From Malachius bipustulatus (lineage: Eukaryota; Arthropoda; Insecta; Coleoptera; Melyridae): 64,000 bases of DNA. The notes under the pieces were generated by a model. It was not told the origin of the DNA. It searched no databases and was given only the letters and a program-made list of their open reading frames with translations. The number at the start of each line of letters is the position of its first letter. The first letter of the stretch is position 1. The translations under genes were made by a program, and so were the position numbers. The stretch lies in contig OU342630.1 in NCBI GenBank assembly GCA_910589415.1, positions 7,874,001 to 7,938,000 of the forward strand, given 5' to 3'. Below, piece by piece: positions 44,997 to 57,897 of the stretch.

Positions 44997-46593
44997 AATT
45001 TGACTGTTCAATTTTTAAGTACCTATTTGATTTTAAAATTTCGATGTGTATATATAATTTCCCTCCCCCACAATGTATGAAATAAATTGACTTTTCATGA
45101 TTTCATTTTATAAGAAAAAAATAGAGTAATAATGAAAATTGGACTTTTGAAGAGGTGGTTTTTTATGTTCGATTTCCATTTCACTGCAAATTATTACTAT
45201 ACCACTTACGTAGATTTTAGGATCACCAATTTTCTATAATTCGTTGAGTCCAGTATCACGTATGAAGTGCTGTTGATCTTGGCACGAAAAACCCTATCTA
45301 ATTATAATGCGTGAAAAATAGGGTTTCCAGTAAAAGAAAATTGCTTGTCAGTGACGTAGTTATTATTTTCCTCCATACCTATAAATGGTAAAAAATATAA
45401 AAATGATACATAAACCGATCTGTTCCAGAGTAAACTGAAATAAACTGGAAAAAAATCGCACAATAAGTATCATGAATTCTATTCTAAACTTTAGCCACTT
45501 ATTAATCAATACTTTCAAAATTGAGAAGCAATTATTATTATAAAAAAAGTAGTGTGAATGAATTATATTTTAACCTTAAAAGTAGGTGTCCCTGGACGTA
45601 CTTTACAATATGCTATTTTCGTAAGTAGGTAAGTATATAATTATGTATACAATGTTCGCCAAAAAGTCATAATATCATAATACTTTTTGGTCACCTTTAT
45701 AAAAAAATTATTTTTTCACAACTGGTATTACGTTTGGTGCAGAGCTGCTGGAAGTATCTTAAAACAAGATACATACTTTTCAGTATTAAAATTTAGATAT
45801 ATCGAGATACTTTTTTATTTAATGCAAAATATCTAAACTTGAAAAGATACTTTTCAAAAGGTTCTGTATCTTGTAGGTATCTGTTTTTAAGTACCTAAGG
45901 TACCTTGTGCAATAAATACTTTTCATACGTTGCAAAGTTGTCAAAGTTGCCCGTTGTTGATTATGTTGCTTGCAATCAATGGATTTCATAAAATGAAATT
46001 TTATCTTCCAAAAATTTTACAAAAAAATTTATTTTCGATTTTTTACTTTGTGGCCTCTTTATTTCGAGCTGTCGAATAATTTGTTTGAAATAATCGACAG
46101 TGAGTGGGTGCTTTAAGTTTCCTTTTGATTTACAGTGAGGGAGAGTGGTACTGATAAGCAAACGTACAACAAATCATAAAAAAAATTTCTATTAAATGAT
46201 GAGGTCGCAAAAAACGATAGCGCCTGCCTTTTTCATCGCGAAAGAAATACCTGCCTGGCAGATAAGGGCGATGTCTGATGATTAGGCTAGTGGTAGGTAC
46301 TACCGCTACGACCACACGCCTCGAGTTATCGCGTTGACCGACCGCTGTAGGAGCTCAAAGCACGGAACCCAGGAACGGGCGAGGTGCCGGTCGTTCGTCG
46401 CTGCGTTGCGACCAACATACTGACTGTGTATGTTCATTGGTACCTACAGGAATTTTCGAGAAGAATGAAATAAAAATTCGATCATTAAAACTTTATTCAC
46501 CTAGCCTCAGTCGTCATCTTGGAAAGAGAACAATAATACTTACGAACTAGCATTTAACAAGCGCTCATTCATTCGCATTTTATTCAGTCAATC
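44997..46593. other. Presumed intron; a GC-rich patch but no gene recognised
   Basis: Mostly AT-rich unique sequence. A GC-rich patch at 46290-46420 (GGAACGGGCGAGGTGCCGGT, then CGTTCGTCGCTGCG) stands out and could be an enhancer, an alternative 5' exon or a decayed element. No splice-bounded open frame was convincing. Confidence 0.45.
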
Positions 46594-46854
46594 TAAGTTA
46601 TCCGCTAGAGTTTCGGTCAAACGATCTCTAAAGTGCAGCATGACTTTTCTTGGTCAGTACTTAGATGGGTGACCAATTTTTAGTGGTAAATAAAAAAGTT
46701 CCGTGACCGATCGTGCTCCGGGAGGTACGTTAAAAAGGGGGTCCCGGCTGCTTCACAGCAGTCGTTAAGTTATGTCAGAGGCCCTTGGGCTACTTGAAAA
46801 CTTCTGACACTTGGGCTTTACCACAGCCATACGATATTTATTTATTTATTTATC
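46594..46854 (+). mobile_element. 5S rRNA-derived SINE
   Basis: The head contains AAGTGCAGCATGACTTTT and then TTGGTCAGTACTTAGATGGG, then TGACC. This closely follows the 3' half of 5S rRNA, where AAGCAGC precedes GGTTAGTACTTAGATGGG and GACC. The body (CGTGCTCCGGGAGGTACGTT to CAGCCATACGATATTTA) is shared with the truncated copy at 35761-35912 and ends in a TATT repeat. Pol III would transcribe it from the 5S-type internal promoter. The 5' boundary is approximate and the target duplication was not found. Confidence 0.75.
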
Positions 46855-47864
46855 CCCTTAGATTAATAGAGAATAACATTTACAGATTTGCCTTTTTACA
46901 AACAATCACAAATACAGTCATCTAAGTAATCTAAGTCATCCCCTTAGATTACACACTACACAAGTATCATTCATACTTTTATCCTTTGGATAATTCATTC
47001 AACCCAGATGGGACTCCAGTTCGCATAGAAAATAATAGGATTATTGGCTAAGTTAACACCTTAGCCTATGTTGATACGTTTGATCGAGTAAACACCTCGA
47101 TCGCTAGGTTCTAGGAACGGAAGCAAATTTAAAAGTCAGCACCTTGTCAACGGTGATATGCGTTTTAATTTTTGTGTTTTTCGCTCAGCTCACAGAGAGA
47201 CAAACAGGAACGACTAGGAAGAATGAGGTCAACACTCTAGTTAGAGGATAGGTGTGTACCTAGACTAGTTCAACTCACCGGTAAAGGTCCAACAGGCAGT
47301 GGAGACCGACTGTTGATTTTTCGATTTTCCTGCGGCGTATTTATAGCTGCTTCCTTATCTTATTTATTACCTATAAAAAACTTGGTTTATTTGTAAACAT
47401 CTAAAAACTCTTTTTTTCCGCTTGCTTTTCTGAAAATTGATTCTCGGTGAGTTTATATTAATAAATAATAAAATACTTATTATTATGCAACCATAACGGT
47501 GTCGCGACGTTGCGCCTTTCTGGCATAACCTCACAACTTATCTTGATGTTGAAAATTTATTCAAGCTTACAATTCCGAAGAACTCTTTGCATTACAGAAA
47601 ATTAGGTTTCTTGCCCCCAATACCAAAGCAACAATAAAATATGAATTAGTTTTTGATATAAAGGTCACCTATCATCATACATATACCATAATAATATAAT
47701 AATAATAATAAAAATTATAATATAATAATAATAATAATCCCATTTTCCCTGGAACTTAAATTCACACCTAGGATCTTGTGCTCAAATTCATCTTTTAAAA
47801 AACACACACTTATGAACAAAAAATTAAAAAAAAATCTAATGAGTATAATATACTCATTACATAA
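46855..47864. other. Presumed intron with a direct repeat
   Basis: ATCCCCTTAGATTA occurs at the end of the SINE tail (about 46853) and again about 95 bp on (about 46948), bracketing a short segment. The rest is AT-rich with (AAT)n patches near 47690-47740. No gene is recognised. Confidence 0.45.
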
Positions 47865-48287
47865 TACAGGGTGTTTCAAAACGTGTCAGAAAAAATATAT
47901 CTCAGGATTCGTTGAGGTATAAAACTGAAATTTCTACACATCTTGTCACTAACTATTATCAACTTTTTGCGGGCTAATTAAATTTGTTTTTCATGCAGCT
48001 GTGTGAATCATACTATAAAAAAAATTGTCTAAAAAAAGTGATATTTTTGTCCCCAACAAAACATGTTGCTACTTTTATGTTTTTCATCATAAAACGCTCT
48101 TTTCTCGAAAGCAGTTCACATTAAGGCTTTTGACCAACAGCGCCCTTTTTATGTAGAAAACATTGACAGTTGAAAATTGGCTTTCATAAAGCTAATTTTC
48201 CCAGTTCGTAGAAATTAAAAAAATTCCAATTCCGCTGAGGAATCACGCCTCTCATTTTCCGACACAATAAGTTTTGAAACACAATAT
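47865..48287. mobile_element. Decayed CAGGGTG-type inverted-repeat element
   Basis: The left end ACAGGGTGTTTCAAAACGTG and the right AAGTTTTGAAACACAATA are approximately complementary, as are GTCAGAAAA and TTTTCCGACAC just inside. The element looks old, and its ends are approximate. Confidence 0.5.
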
Positions 48288-50389
48288 AATATTAATGTAT
48301 ATTCTCATATGTCAACTTTTTGGTGAATTAAAATATTACTAAAAATCAACGAAGATACATCAGTTATCGAAAGGTGCAGTCTATTAAATTTTTAACACCC
48401 ACACTGGCACTCGATTCTTCTGTTATCGAACTTGCATACCGGTAGCCGGTATAGGTGCAGGATTCACTCCCGTTTTTCAATTAATTTTAAGTGTTCATTT
48501 TAACAAAATAGGTACTAATAAAAAACAATGATTAAGTAATTATTATTATTATTATTAACTAGTATTTAGAAGAATATCACTTACATTAGTTGTACTTTTT
48601 TATTCGTAGTTTTTTTTTCAATTTTCATTACTAACCTTTATGAAAAGAATAATAAGTAAACACCTTCTACGATCATTTACGTGTCCCAGTTACAGATGTG
48701 ACAGAAGGTGGCCATAAATAGCTCCCGACTAGACTTCCTTATATGTCTATATAAAAGAGTAAACACGTGTGGTTCAATACCACTCAAGATCAAACCCACA
48801 TATGGAATTAAACTAAGTAGCATAATAATACGTAACCTAAATTTAAATATCGTTATTTTTATAATATTATAATAATGCGTCGGTCAAGGGGGTTTTTGAC
48901 GTGTTATAACAATACTTAAGTCATTTTCTTTAGAGATCGGTAAGCTTGTAAACTGCCAACTTCAATTATTTATAAATTGAATATTAGTGACTATTTTACT
49001 CTTATCTTATCTTATAATTTTCAAGAAATTTGACCCATCACAAACCAAAAACAGCTCGGCTTATCGGGATAAGCAGATTTTTAGAACGTAGCAACATTGC
49101 CTCGTATGCGAAATTTTGTATTTTTATTTTAAAAAATTAAAGAAGACTAATTTGCTACTAATTTTTTGTTGAAAACGGCGTTCAAAAATGTCAAATAGCA
49201 ATCTATACAAGATGCTTCAAAATTAAGCTACTTTTTGATGAAGAGGAGCAATAAATTCGAAACATGTAAGATCGAAACCCATGTGATACATCAATGCATA
49301 CTGCATCAATGCATCAATGCAATAACATACATCAATGCATTTGCGTTTCTTAGTAGGTAGTTTTAAGAAAAAAAAATTTATGTATATGGACCATTTGCAT
49401 TAAAAGAAGAGTAAAATAGCGTTATAACCCTGTATATAAATCGTCAGTCATTTTAAAATATGCATATTATGTAATAAAAGATCTCATCACCCGGAAAAAC
49501 ACATATGTATTTGAAAAAAAATTTTATACTGCCTTCTTGAGTAACGTACAGGAACCAGTAATATGAGTTACTTGAAACCCCAACCGTGTATAGAACATCT
49601 AAATAGCGTTCTTTGAAGTTTGGCGCACTAATTTTTTGTGATCGGAGTTCTATTTTTTTCTCGTTTAAAATATCTTATGAAGAGAACGTTATTTATTTAT
49701 TTATTTTTATTTAAACTATAATAATAAATAGTTTACAGGGTGTATAAATTCCTACATAGGTAACCAAGTTACCAAGTTAGAGCTACCAAGCTATGGCCAT
49801 TATGTTTTTTCCCCTATATATTTATTTTCTCTAGACTTTAAGAATTCCGGAATATTTAAAAAAAAATCTACATTCCACTTTTCTAGCAAATTTCATTGAT
49901 TAGCAAGTTTTTAATTGTTGTGCTCAATATGCCTTTCTTTCCACACAAAAAAAATGTTTAATTATGTGGAGTTCCGTCAAGAAATGTTTTTTCCGTAAGC
50001 AACAGTGACTTTATTCATTTTTAAAACATTATTTGCGATCATAATTGATTTCGGGCTATTTTGCCGCAACCTTTACTCCGAACGTTTTGTCCACCCACGG
50101 AAAACTGTTGTCAGTCTTCAACCATGAAAGCATATACACACGCAAATTTAAAACATTTATTGCATTTAAGGAAACTAATTGTTTACAAACAAAAAACGAT
50201 TAAGTACCTACATGCTGAGAAATACTTATGTACGTGTCATCTTCCAATTTATCCCCAAAACAAAATAATTAATAAATATTATTATTATTTTATTACGGCA
50301 TTTGATCAACAAAGCAATTTTGTGATCTTCAAATTCTGAAATCAGTTTAAAATAATAATGATTGAAAGTACACCTTTATTGTATGTAGG
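48288..50389. other. Presumed intron, no gene recognised
   Basis: AT-rich. ATCAATGCAT is repeated in tandem near 49292-49341. A possible solo MITE end, TTACAGGGTGTATAAATTCC, is near 49733. Short plus-strand frames such as 50061-50339 lack any recognisable feature. Confidence 0.45.
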
Positions 50390-51310
50390 TATTGTTGTAT
50401 TGTCGACTCCCAGTAGCATGCATTGAACCTTGATCTTTGAGTATGTTAATCAAGCTAGTCAACTGTAGAGCAACCACTCTATTTGACCAGCTTTCTGCAG
50501 ACCGGCGTCCTCTTAACAGCGTCCATGGTCCATATCTATCCTTCTCTTCTGGCTCTGGAATATTGTCGATCACAGAGTACGCACGACCCGAAACTTTCCC
50601 TGCCAGATTATATTTGTATTTGTATTTTTGAGTGTGATCGAGTTACTGCGACCTAAAAAGATCTATTGTATCCCCTCTACTGTGCTTCGCCTGGTGTGGA
50701 ATTCCTTTAGTGAAGCACCCTCTCCAAGTCCGTTTCCTTGAGAAACTTCAGGATTTTGAGAGGATCAAGGTCGGGTAAGTTCACTGCCTCTAGCTGGTGG
50801 TGGCCCAGAACATTACTTCTTTTGAGTTCTATCGCATCGCAGTTGAGCAGCAGGTGACGTGGTGTCTCATCTCCTTTCCCGCAGAATCTGCAGACGCCAT
50901 TGTCTTCTATGCCTAACTTCCTCAGGTGTTCCTTGAGCTTGCAATGTACAGTTAGGAATCCCGTCAGTGTTCTGAGACGTTCCTTGCTGAGGTTGAAGAG
51001 TATCTTCGACCTCTCTTGGTTAAAATTCTCGAGAAGTTCTTTGGTTTTTCTCAACCCCGAGAGGTTCCTCCAATGGGTTTCTCTCAGTTTTCTTCTTCTT
51101 TTTGGAGTTCTGCTTGATGAAAGTATCTTCGAAGCCACAGAATAGTTCTGGTCCTATGAAGGGTGTCGATGCTGCTTTTCTTGCCAATGAGTGGGCATTC
51201 TTCTTGCGTTCGAGGTGGTCTCGAGCACAAGGATTGTTTAGATTGCCAACTGTCTTGACGGGTGACAATCTCCCGCTCGGTCAGCAGTCTGTTTTGCGAT
51301 GATGTCACGC
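50390..51310 (-). pseudogene. C-terminal fragment of an RNase H-bearing non-LTR retrotransposon
   Basis: The minus strand contains the end of an RNase H domain in a shifted frame (AHSLARKAASTPFIGPE). It continues, after a frameshift, into a basic region (RTPKRRRKLRETHWRNLSGL) and a C-terminal zinc-finger-like block (LTGFLTVHCKLKEHLRKLGI, then CRFCGKGDETPRHLLLNCDA). This layout is typical of the 3' end of R1/LOA-type elements, where the CCHC block may bind nucleic acid. The reverse transcriptase and endonuclease are missing. About 300 bp of 3' UTR-like sequence follows down to 50390. Confidence 0.8.
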
Positions 51311-52318
51311 GATTTCTTGGTTTTTTTTTCTTACCATGGTTGATCCCACGAGTACTAGAGAAGGGTGTTCCACCAGCTCTAGAAATATGACTGAGAAGAC
51401 TTCTGCGTCTTCGTAAGTAAAGTAAAAAGTAAACTTCTCAAGAACTTGAAAAAACTTTCTTCCGAAATAAACTGTTATGGTAAACAAATAGTTAAAAGGC
51501 TTCAGCACTTCAGGAAATTATTCACTTTCTCGGTAGTGTGTTTCCTTTTCATTTGGAAATGTTTATCTTACATCTGATCTGGTGAATTAATAATATCATT
51601 CCAATGAAACAGTTTAATTTTCATCCATAGTTTCAAACATTGCATTACCCACTGCTCATGTCTTACCAACCCTTTTTAGTACGAAAACTCTTCTGAAATC
51701 TCCCAGTTTTACGATTAAGAAAAGAACATATTGATAAAAACACTACATCAGTATCTACTGTGCAAATAATTGTTTCGTTTTCTTGTCATTCAAACTCGAC
51801 GGTACTGTTTAGATTTAGGTAACACATTTCGCCATAATAACGGCGGGAGAATATGAATCTTGTTTCAATCATAAGCAGGTTTTTAAAATATCGATTATCA
51901 TTGCAGTCACTTAAACGTGAATATAGAAATGGTGCGCTACCTTAAGTCTAAGTCATAGAAAATATGAGCAAAACTTTTAAGAAAAAGGTTCTGCGCTCAA
52001 AACAAACTTGTAAAAAAGTCAGTTCAAACAGAAGCGTGACGCATGGTTAGGAGCTGCCAGCTTTTTGTTTTACTATTTCCTTTACAATTTTTAACACTAG
52101 CTTAATGAAAAAAGATTGACATCACCGGATTTTCCCGATATTGGAATTTTTAGAAAATAACAAAACGTTTCCCATAATTTCATCACGAGTGACGAAGCTC
52201 ATTTTCACATCTCGAGTTTTGTTAAATAATAAGCAAAAATTCTTATATTAAACAAATTAAAACCCTCAACTTTTTTATCTCAACGCTTTATGCGATGCAA
52301 AAGAGTATGGTTTCTGAT
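51311..52318. other. Presumed intron, no gene recognised
   Basis: AT-rich non-coding sequence. A possible solo MITE end GGGTGTTCCACCAGC near 51362 resembles the ends of the level-3 element at 38490, but no partner was found. Confidence 0.45.
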
Positions 52319-52725
52319 CTTTTCCTGCGTATGCCTCTGGTACGAAGGTGATGTTTTTTAGTTCGAGCATTTAAGTATTTCTATTACTTTTTAAACTCTT
52401 TTAAATTTTGATACAGAGTCTGGTTTAAGATACATTGCAACTTATTTGACTATGAGTTATGATGATCAATTCAATGTTTTAGACTATGCCTAGGTTGGAA
52501 TTATAAAAAAAATCTTGGAAAATTAGAGTCAATTGTTTTTATTTAGAATTTTTTTTTGTTTAAAACATCAATTCGCAAATAAACATAGTCAAATAAGTTG
52601 TAATATCCCTAAACCAAGCCCTATATCAAAATTTTAAAACAGTGGAAAAAACAGAAATGACTGCTTGATCTAAAAAACAATACCTTCGAACCAGAGGTTT
52701 ACGCAGGAACGCAGGCAAAAATAAG
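52319..52725. mobile_element. Inverted-repeat element, 140-bp arms
   Basis: The left arm (52319-52454, with TTTGATACAGAGTCTGG and CAACTTATTTGACTATG) pairs with the right arm (52584-52725, CATAGTCAAATAAGTTG and CCTCTGGTTCGAAGGT on the complement) at moderate divergence. The spacer is about 130 bp. It is non-coding. Confidence 0.7.
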
Positions 52726-53413
52726 GAGGCTCAATTTGTTCTGCAACCGTTTACATTAATAACAAACTCAGTTTCCTCCGCACGCGCTTCGATCCTCTGT
52801 GAACTAAACGCAGCAAAAAGTGTTGAGAAAAAAAAACTTCTGTTAAATTTCAACCGCCATATCTTGAAAAGCCCCGTATCTCGAAAAATGGACGTCTATT
52901 TGAAAAATTGCATGAGGAAAGTTCTATTATCTTTGGCTAGGTAAATAATCTGTGGCCGAGAACTTGACCTACTAATTTCCGTCATACTATATGGTCCCGT
53001 ATTACGTATAACTTAATAGGTATAAAGAAATAACAAGAATCATGCAAGGTAGAATAATCAACATCTGCTATGTGTATGTAAATACCTATGATATGAATTC
53101 AAACTTATCAAGTTTAAATTTAACAAATTGAAAATACTTGGACAATTATTGATTAACAGTTAATAAATGAATAAGCTACTGCTTTAGAATACATTCAAAT
53201 GCATGTTTTAGATCTAGCTATGCATTTTGCATTAAGTCTCTCTCACTTCTTCTCGGTAACCTGCTTCGGTAGTTATTCAACTGTGCCACTAGGCCATCAA
53301 CACCTGTTGGATTTTTAATATAAATATTAATAGGTATTGTAGTGATAGCTAGTTCAAAAAGTGCTTGAATAGGCATGCTTTTTTACAATAGTGATCTTAT
53401 ATTAAGATTATTA
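52726..53413. other. Presumed intron, no gene recognised
   Basis: AT-rich non-coding sequence with no clear repeat structure. Confidence 0.45.
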
Positions 53414-54037
53414 TACAGGGTGATCCCGAAATGGCGGACACGGACAGCACCACAGCATCCATTGTGGATTAAAGATTCTAAGTTCATTTACTTTTTTCTC
53501 CATATGGCTCACTTAAGAAGATATGACCACTTTTGTAGAAAATAAAGTCACAACACTGCACTGGCTACCATTTTTCAGGCAGAAAAATAATGTATAGGTC
53601 TACAATACCCAGATAGATGTTACCATGGAAACATATGAAATAGAAACACAACAAAGCTTAAAACAATAATAATCGTTGCGCGGATACAATATTCGATAAT
53701 ATTATTCAAAATCTCGAATTCGAACAACGTTGCCACATTGAAAAGTTTTGTTGAACTCAAAGAATAGGTAAACTTTGAATGGCTGTAATTCCGTTCCCGA
53801 TAATAAAAAAAAATAAAAAGCAAACACTATCGTTATAGTTATATCAAGTCATGTGCTTTGCCAGTGGAGGTTGTTTAAATTTGACTGCCGTTTTGATTTA
53901 AATTATATAAAAAGCACACCCTATATCTCGGTTATGAATCCGAGGAAACAATTTTTGTTTTAAATGTACCTACAGTCTTTCTGAACATCCTGTACAACCC
54001 CTGTATACCGTATCCGCCATTTCGGGATCATCCTGTA
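53414..54037. mobile_element. CAGGGTG-type MITE, 624 bp
   Basis: TACAGGGTGATCCCGAAATG, then GCGGAC, is mirrored at the right end (CCGCCATTTCGGGATCATCC, then TGTA). TA flanks both ends. A short open frame on the minus strand near 53620-53823 has no recognised similarity and is not called. Confidence 0.85.
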
Positions 54038-54420
54038 TACCTTCATATACGTAATTAGTCAAGTAGAATCTAGAGACAGGGAGAAAGGGTCCCCCAGAAT
54101 TCTTATGGGAATTGTCTCCCGGTTAAATCTGATAGAATTTTGGGATCGGTAGACCAGAAGTCTCCATGGGCATAACCCCATAAAAACTCGTGTTTTCTAA
54201 ATTCCCCCTGATCACCCCTGAAGATGGATTTTTTTTCTCATAGTCAAAGGCTATTAGTATAGTGGTCAACTGTAAAAATATTAGTTCAACTCCTTCGCGG
54301 AAATGTGCCATAAAATGGATATAGAAATTTAGTAATTTTACACTACAGTAAAATACACTATTGAGGACGACTTTACGATCACTTTACGAAAATCACCTAA
54401 GCTCATGAAATATCCACCTG

Positions 54421-56277
54421 TTGATGATAAGTAAAACACTAATGTTTTATACAATAATAAAACTAGGAAAATAGTATATTATGCAACGAGCTTATAATGA
54501 AGGCTATTAATACGCGAGTATGATGGTTAAGATACGAGCCGTAGGCGAGTGTCTTAACCATCATAAGAGCGTATTAATAGCCATTATCTGCGAGTTCCAT
54601 ACACTAGTTTTTCTACGACCCTTTTTTATTTCATAGAAAAGATTAAAAAATTATATATTTTAACAATGACCCGTGTACAATTGCGAATCATTGAGGTTAA
54701 GATAGCTATTTGCTTACGCATATTACCCAATTTTCTGTTCGTCGCTAAGGTTATTCTGCTGAGACATGTTTTAGTATCAAGTTTAAAGGGCACTACTCAC
54801 TACTGCGTAATTTTTATTATGCGAAGTTCGAATTCCGAATTTTACGCTTTGATTTTGAGATTAATAATTAATAATTTTAATAACATCGACAGCCATTAAT
54901 TACGATATATTTTACCTGCGCAACGCGGGTCGCAGCGTTGCCGCTTTGAATACTAACGGAGCGCTACGAATGATATAATACTTTATCTTCCCATCTTTTA
55001 CACGATATACCTACTTATCAAATTAATTAAGGTAACATAAAATCTTGATAAATTTTCTTTTAATGTTACTTATGTTCTAAATTAAATAAACGTTCAGAAT
55101 TTTTTTTTCAGAAATACAGAACTTATATCACAAGGCAATTTATGTCGTGAGTGTGACAACTCTGTGACTTCGGTTGGCTTGCCGACCCGATTGTGAGCGA
55201 AAAGGCACCGATTCGATTGCAAATGCTCCTCTGCCATTGGATAGCTTGACCAGTGCTTTAATAAAAATTTGTATCTTAATGAGACCCATTAAAGCACTGG
55301 TGATTCGTATTTAATATGCATATTAAAGATTGGGAGTAGAAAAAAATATTTTTCTACTCCTAACCTTTAATATGCATATTAAATATGAATCACCAGTGCT
55401 TTAATGGGTCTCATTAAGATAGAAATTTTCATTAACGCACTGGTCAAGCTATCCAATGGCAGAGGAGCATTTGCAATCGAATCGGTTCCTTTCCTTTTCG
55501 CTCACAATCGGGTCGGTCCAAACCAACCGAAGTCATAGAGTTTGCCTTATTATATCACAAAAATTGCCTTGTGATATAATAAGTTCTGTATTTCTGAAAA
55601 AAAATTCTGAACGTTTATTTAATTTAGAACATAAGTAACATTCAAAGTAAATTTATCAAGATTTTATGTTACCTTAATTAATGTATATCGTGTAAAATAT
55701 AGGAAGATAAAGTATTATATTATTCGTAGTGCTCCGTGATAGTATTCAAAGCGGCAACGCTGCGACCGTCGCGTGCGCAGGTGAACAATATCGTAATTAT
55801 TGACTGTCAATGTTATTGAAATTATTATTAATCTCAAAATCAAAGCGTACAATTCGGAATTCGAACTTCGCATAATAAAAATTACGCAGTAGTGAGTAGT
55901 GCCCTTTAAACTTGATACTAAAACATGTCTCAGCAGAATAATCTTAGCGACGAAGAGACAATTTGGTAATATGTATGCTTAAACAAATAGCAACCTATAT
56001 TAACCTCAATGACCCGCAATTGTACACGGGTCATTGTTAAAATACATATTTTTTTAATCTTTTCTATGAAATAAAAAAGGGTCGTAGAAAAAATAGTGTA
56101 TGGAACTCGCAGATAATGGCTATTAATACGCTCTTATGATGGTTAAGACACTCGCCTACGGCTCGTATCTTAACCATCATACTCACGTATTAATAGCCTT
56201 CATTATAAGCTCGTTGCATAATATACTATTTATTTAATATTATCAAATAAAAACATTAGTGTTTTACTTATCATCAA
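54421..56277. mobile_element. 1.86-kb near-perfect palindromic element
   Basis: The arms start TTGATGATAAGTAAAACACT and pair over about 920 bp to a centre near 55345, where GGAGTAGAAAAA meets TTTTTCTACTCC with almost no spacer. Conserved arm landmarks are GATACGAGCCGTAGGCGAGT, AATGCTCCTCTGCCATTGGA and CACCAGTGCTTTAATG. Divergence between the arms is small, with a few indels. A decayed copy of one arm end is at 61085-61240. It is non-coding. Confidence 0.85.
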
Positions 56278-56940
56278 TCAGTATGCAGAGATTCTACAGA
56301 GTAGGGGTTGAAAACATAAAAATATCCACCAATCGTGACCCCCAGATCACGAAAAACGAAAAAAAAATTGGAAAATTTATATTTTAAAAACGCTGCTGTA
56401 GCTTTTTCTTTCAAGATTGGCGAACGAAATTTTGAACTCTTGTGAAACTTTTGAAGCAATTTAGATTTTCGTTGATATTTTTCCCAAAATTTTCCAATTT
56501 TTTTACACGATGTGTGTATTTCCCTATAATTTCAAATTTTCTATTTCAGAGACTCCCCTTTAACTTTAAAAGTAGCGTTAAAAAGTGCATTTCTTAAATA
56601 AAGTTAGCCAGTAGCGTGCATAGAAAAAGGGTCAAAATTGTTAAATTTTGCAAAAATTTTTTGTTATGTTAAATTCAAAAATCCATTTTCTGGCACGTTT
56701 TCAAACGAAATGAAATGAAATTTTCACATGTAATACCACTAGAGGTCAAATTATTTCCGGAAATTTTTTCGAGTTCACGAATATTTTGAAAATTATCGCG
56801 AGCCCAAGGCGAGGGATAATTTTCTTAAAATATTCGTAACCGAGAAAAAAATTTCCTGGTATAATTTGATTTCGAGTGGTATTTGGAAAATTTCACAATA
56901 AAATTAGTTTTGAATAGAAAAATTACAATTTAATTGTTAA

Positions 56941-57555
56941 ATAATAGTTATTTATTATACAAGATAGCGGAGGGGACAAACACATCGAGAGCTAACATCG
57001 CACTTTTTTCTTGTGTGTAATATACAATTTTTTTCTGCGAGAAGAAATATCAGTGTTAGAATGTCGAAAAACAGAAAAATTAGATAACTGAAAATTATGT
57101 CGGAAAAATGATTTATGTTAAACTTGGATTTTCAAACTGCCTTTAATCGTAACTGACGTTGCCTGGGTAACGAAACGATTTAATTACATAAACGTCATAA
57201 TATTAATGTTATTAAAATTGAAGACAGCTGTTTTGCAAAGATTCTTGAAAGATTCTTGTTAGTTTTCGATGAGTGAATTTAATAATATGGATAGTGATTG
57301 ATTACTATGAAAATTCCCTTAATAATTGCCATTTGGATATAAAGGTAACTTTCCTTTACTTACTTGATATAAATTTAATGATATCTGAGTGTTAATAGTA
57401 GCTATACCTAAGCCGCCATTTCGGGGAAAAAAGTACTAATTTTTTTCCCTGCTAATTCATTTTTTTCCCCGATAAGATGCAGCTCATATAATGAGGCATT
57501 TTTCTACCTGTCAATGGGGAAAAAAGGTCAAACTTTTAGCCCGTCGCAGAAATAA
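56941..57555. repeat. Insertion in trimer unit 1, homologous to 5160-5750 (inverted)
   Basis: Contains GGAGGGGACAAACACATCGA, AGCTCATATAATGAGGCATT and related blocks in reverse order relative to 5160-5750. It is absent from units 2 and 3. Confidence 0.75.
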
Positions 57556-57629
57556 AATATTTCATGGCGTATGTAATATGGCGGCGTAACATGATCACGC
57601 GACAACGCCAAACTGACGTTTAATTTGGT

Positions 57630-57897
57630 TTAACGTTAGTGTTTGGTTTTTATTATTGGGTTATCACTTTGTTTTTGGGGAGGGGATGAACTTTGTGAAA
57701 TTTTTGTGGCTCCTTACCTTATAATGTTGTAATGTTGGTTTTTTAAAGTGAAAGTAATCTGTATATCGATACAATATATTATGATAATTCTGTCTTTTGC
57801 TCTTTGTATTCAATTACTTATGATTATTTTGCCTGTAAGTGGAATAATTCTGTTGGGCAAATAAATGGTTATTATTATTATTATTAATAATAATAAC
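57630..57897 (+). mobile_element. Non-LTR retrotransposon 3' end in trimer unit 1
   Basis: A non-coding segment ending CAAATAAATGG followed by an (ATT)n tail, the same tail style as the minus-strand element at 20045. It interrupts unit 1 between sequences that are contiguous in units 2 and 3 (TTTAAT and the GCGCTGCC block). Only 3' UTR is present, so the clade is a guess. Confidence 0.6.
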
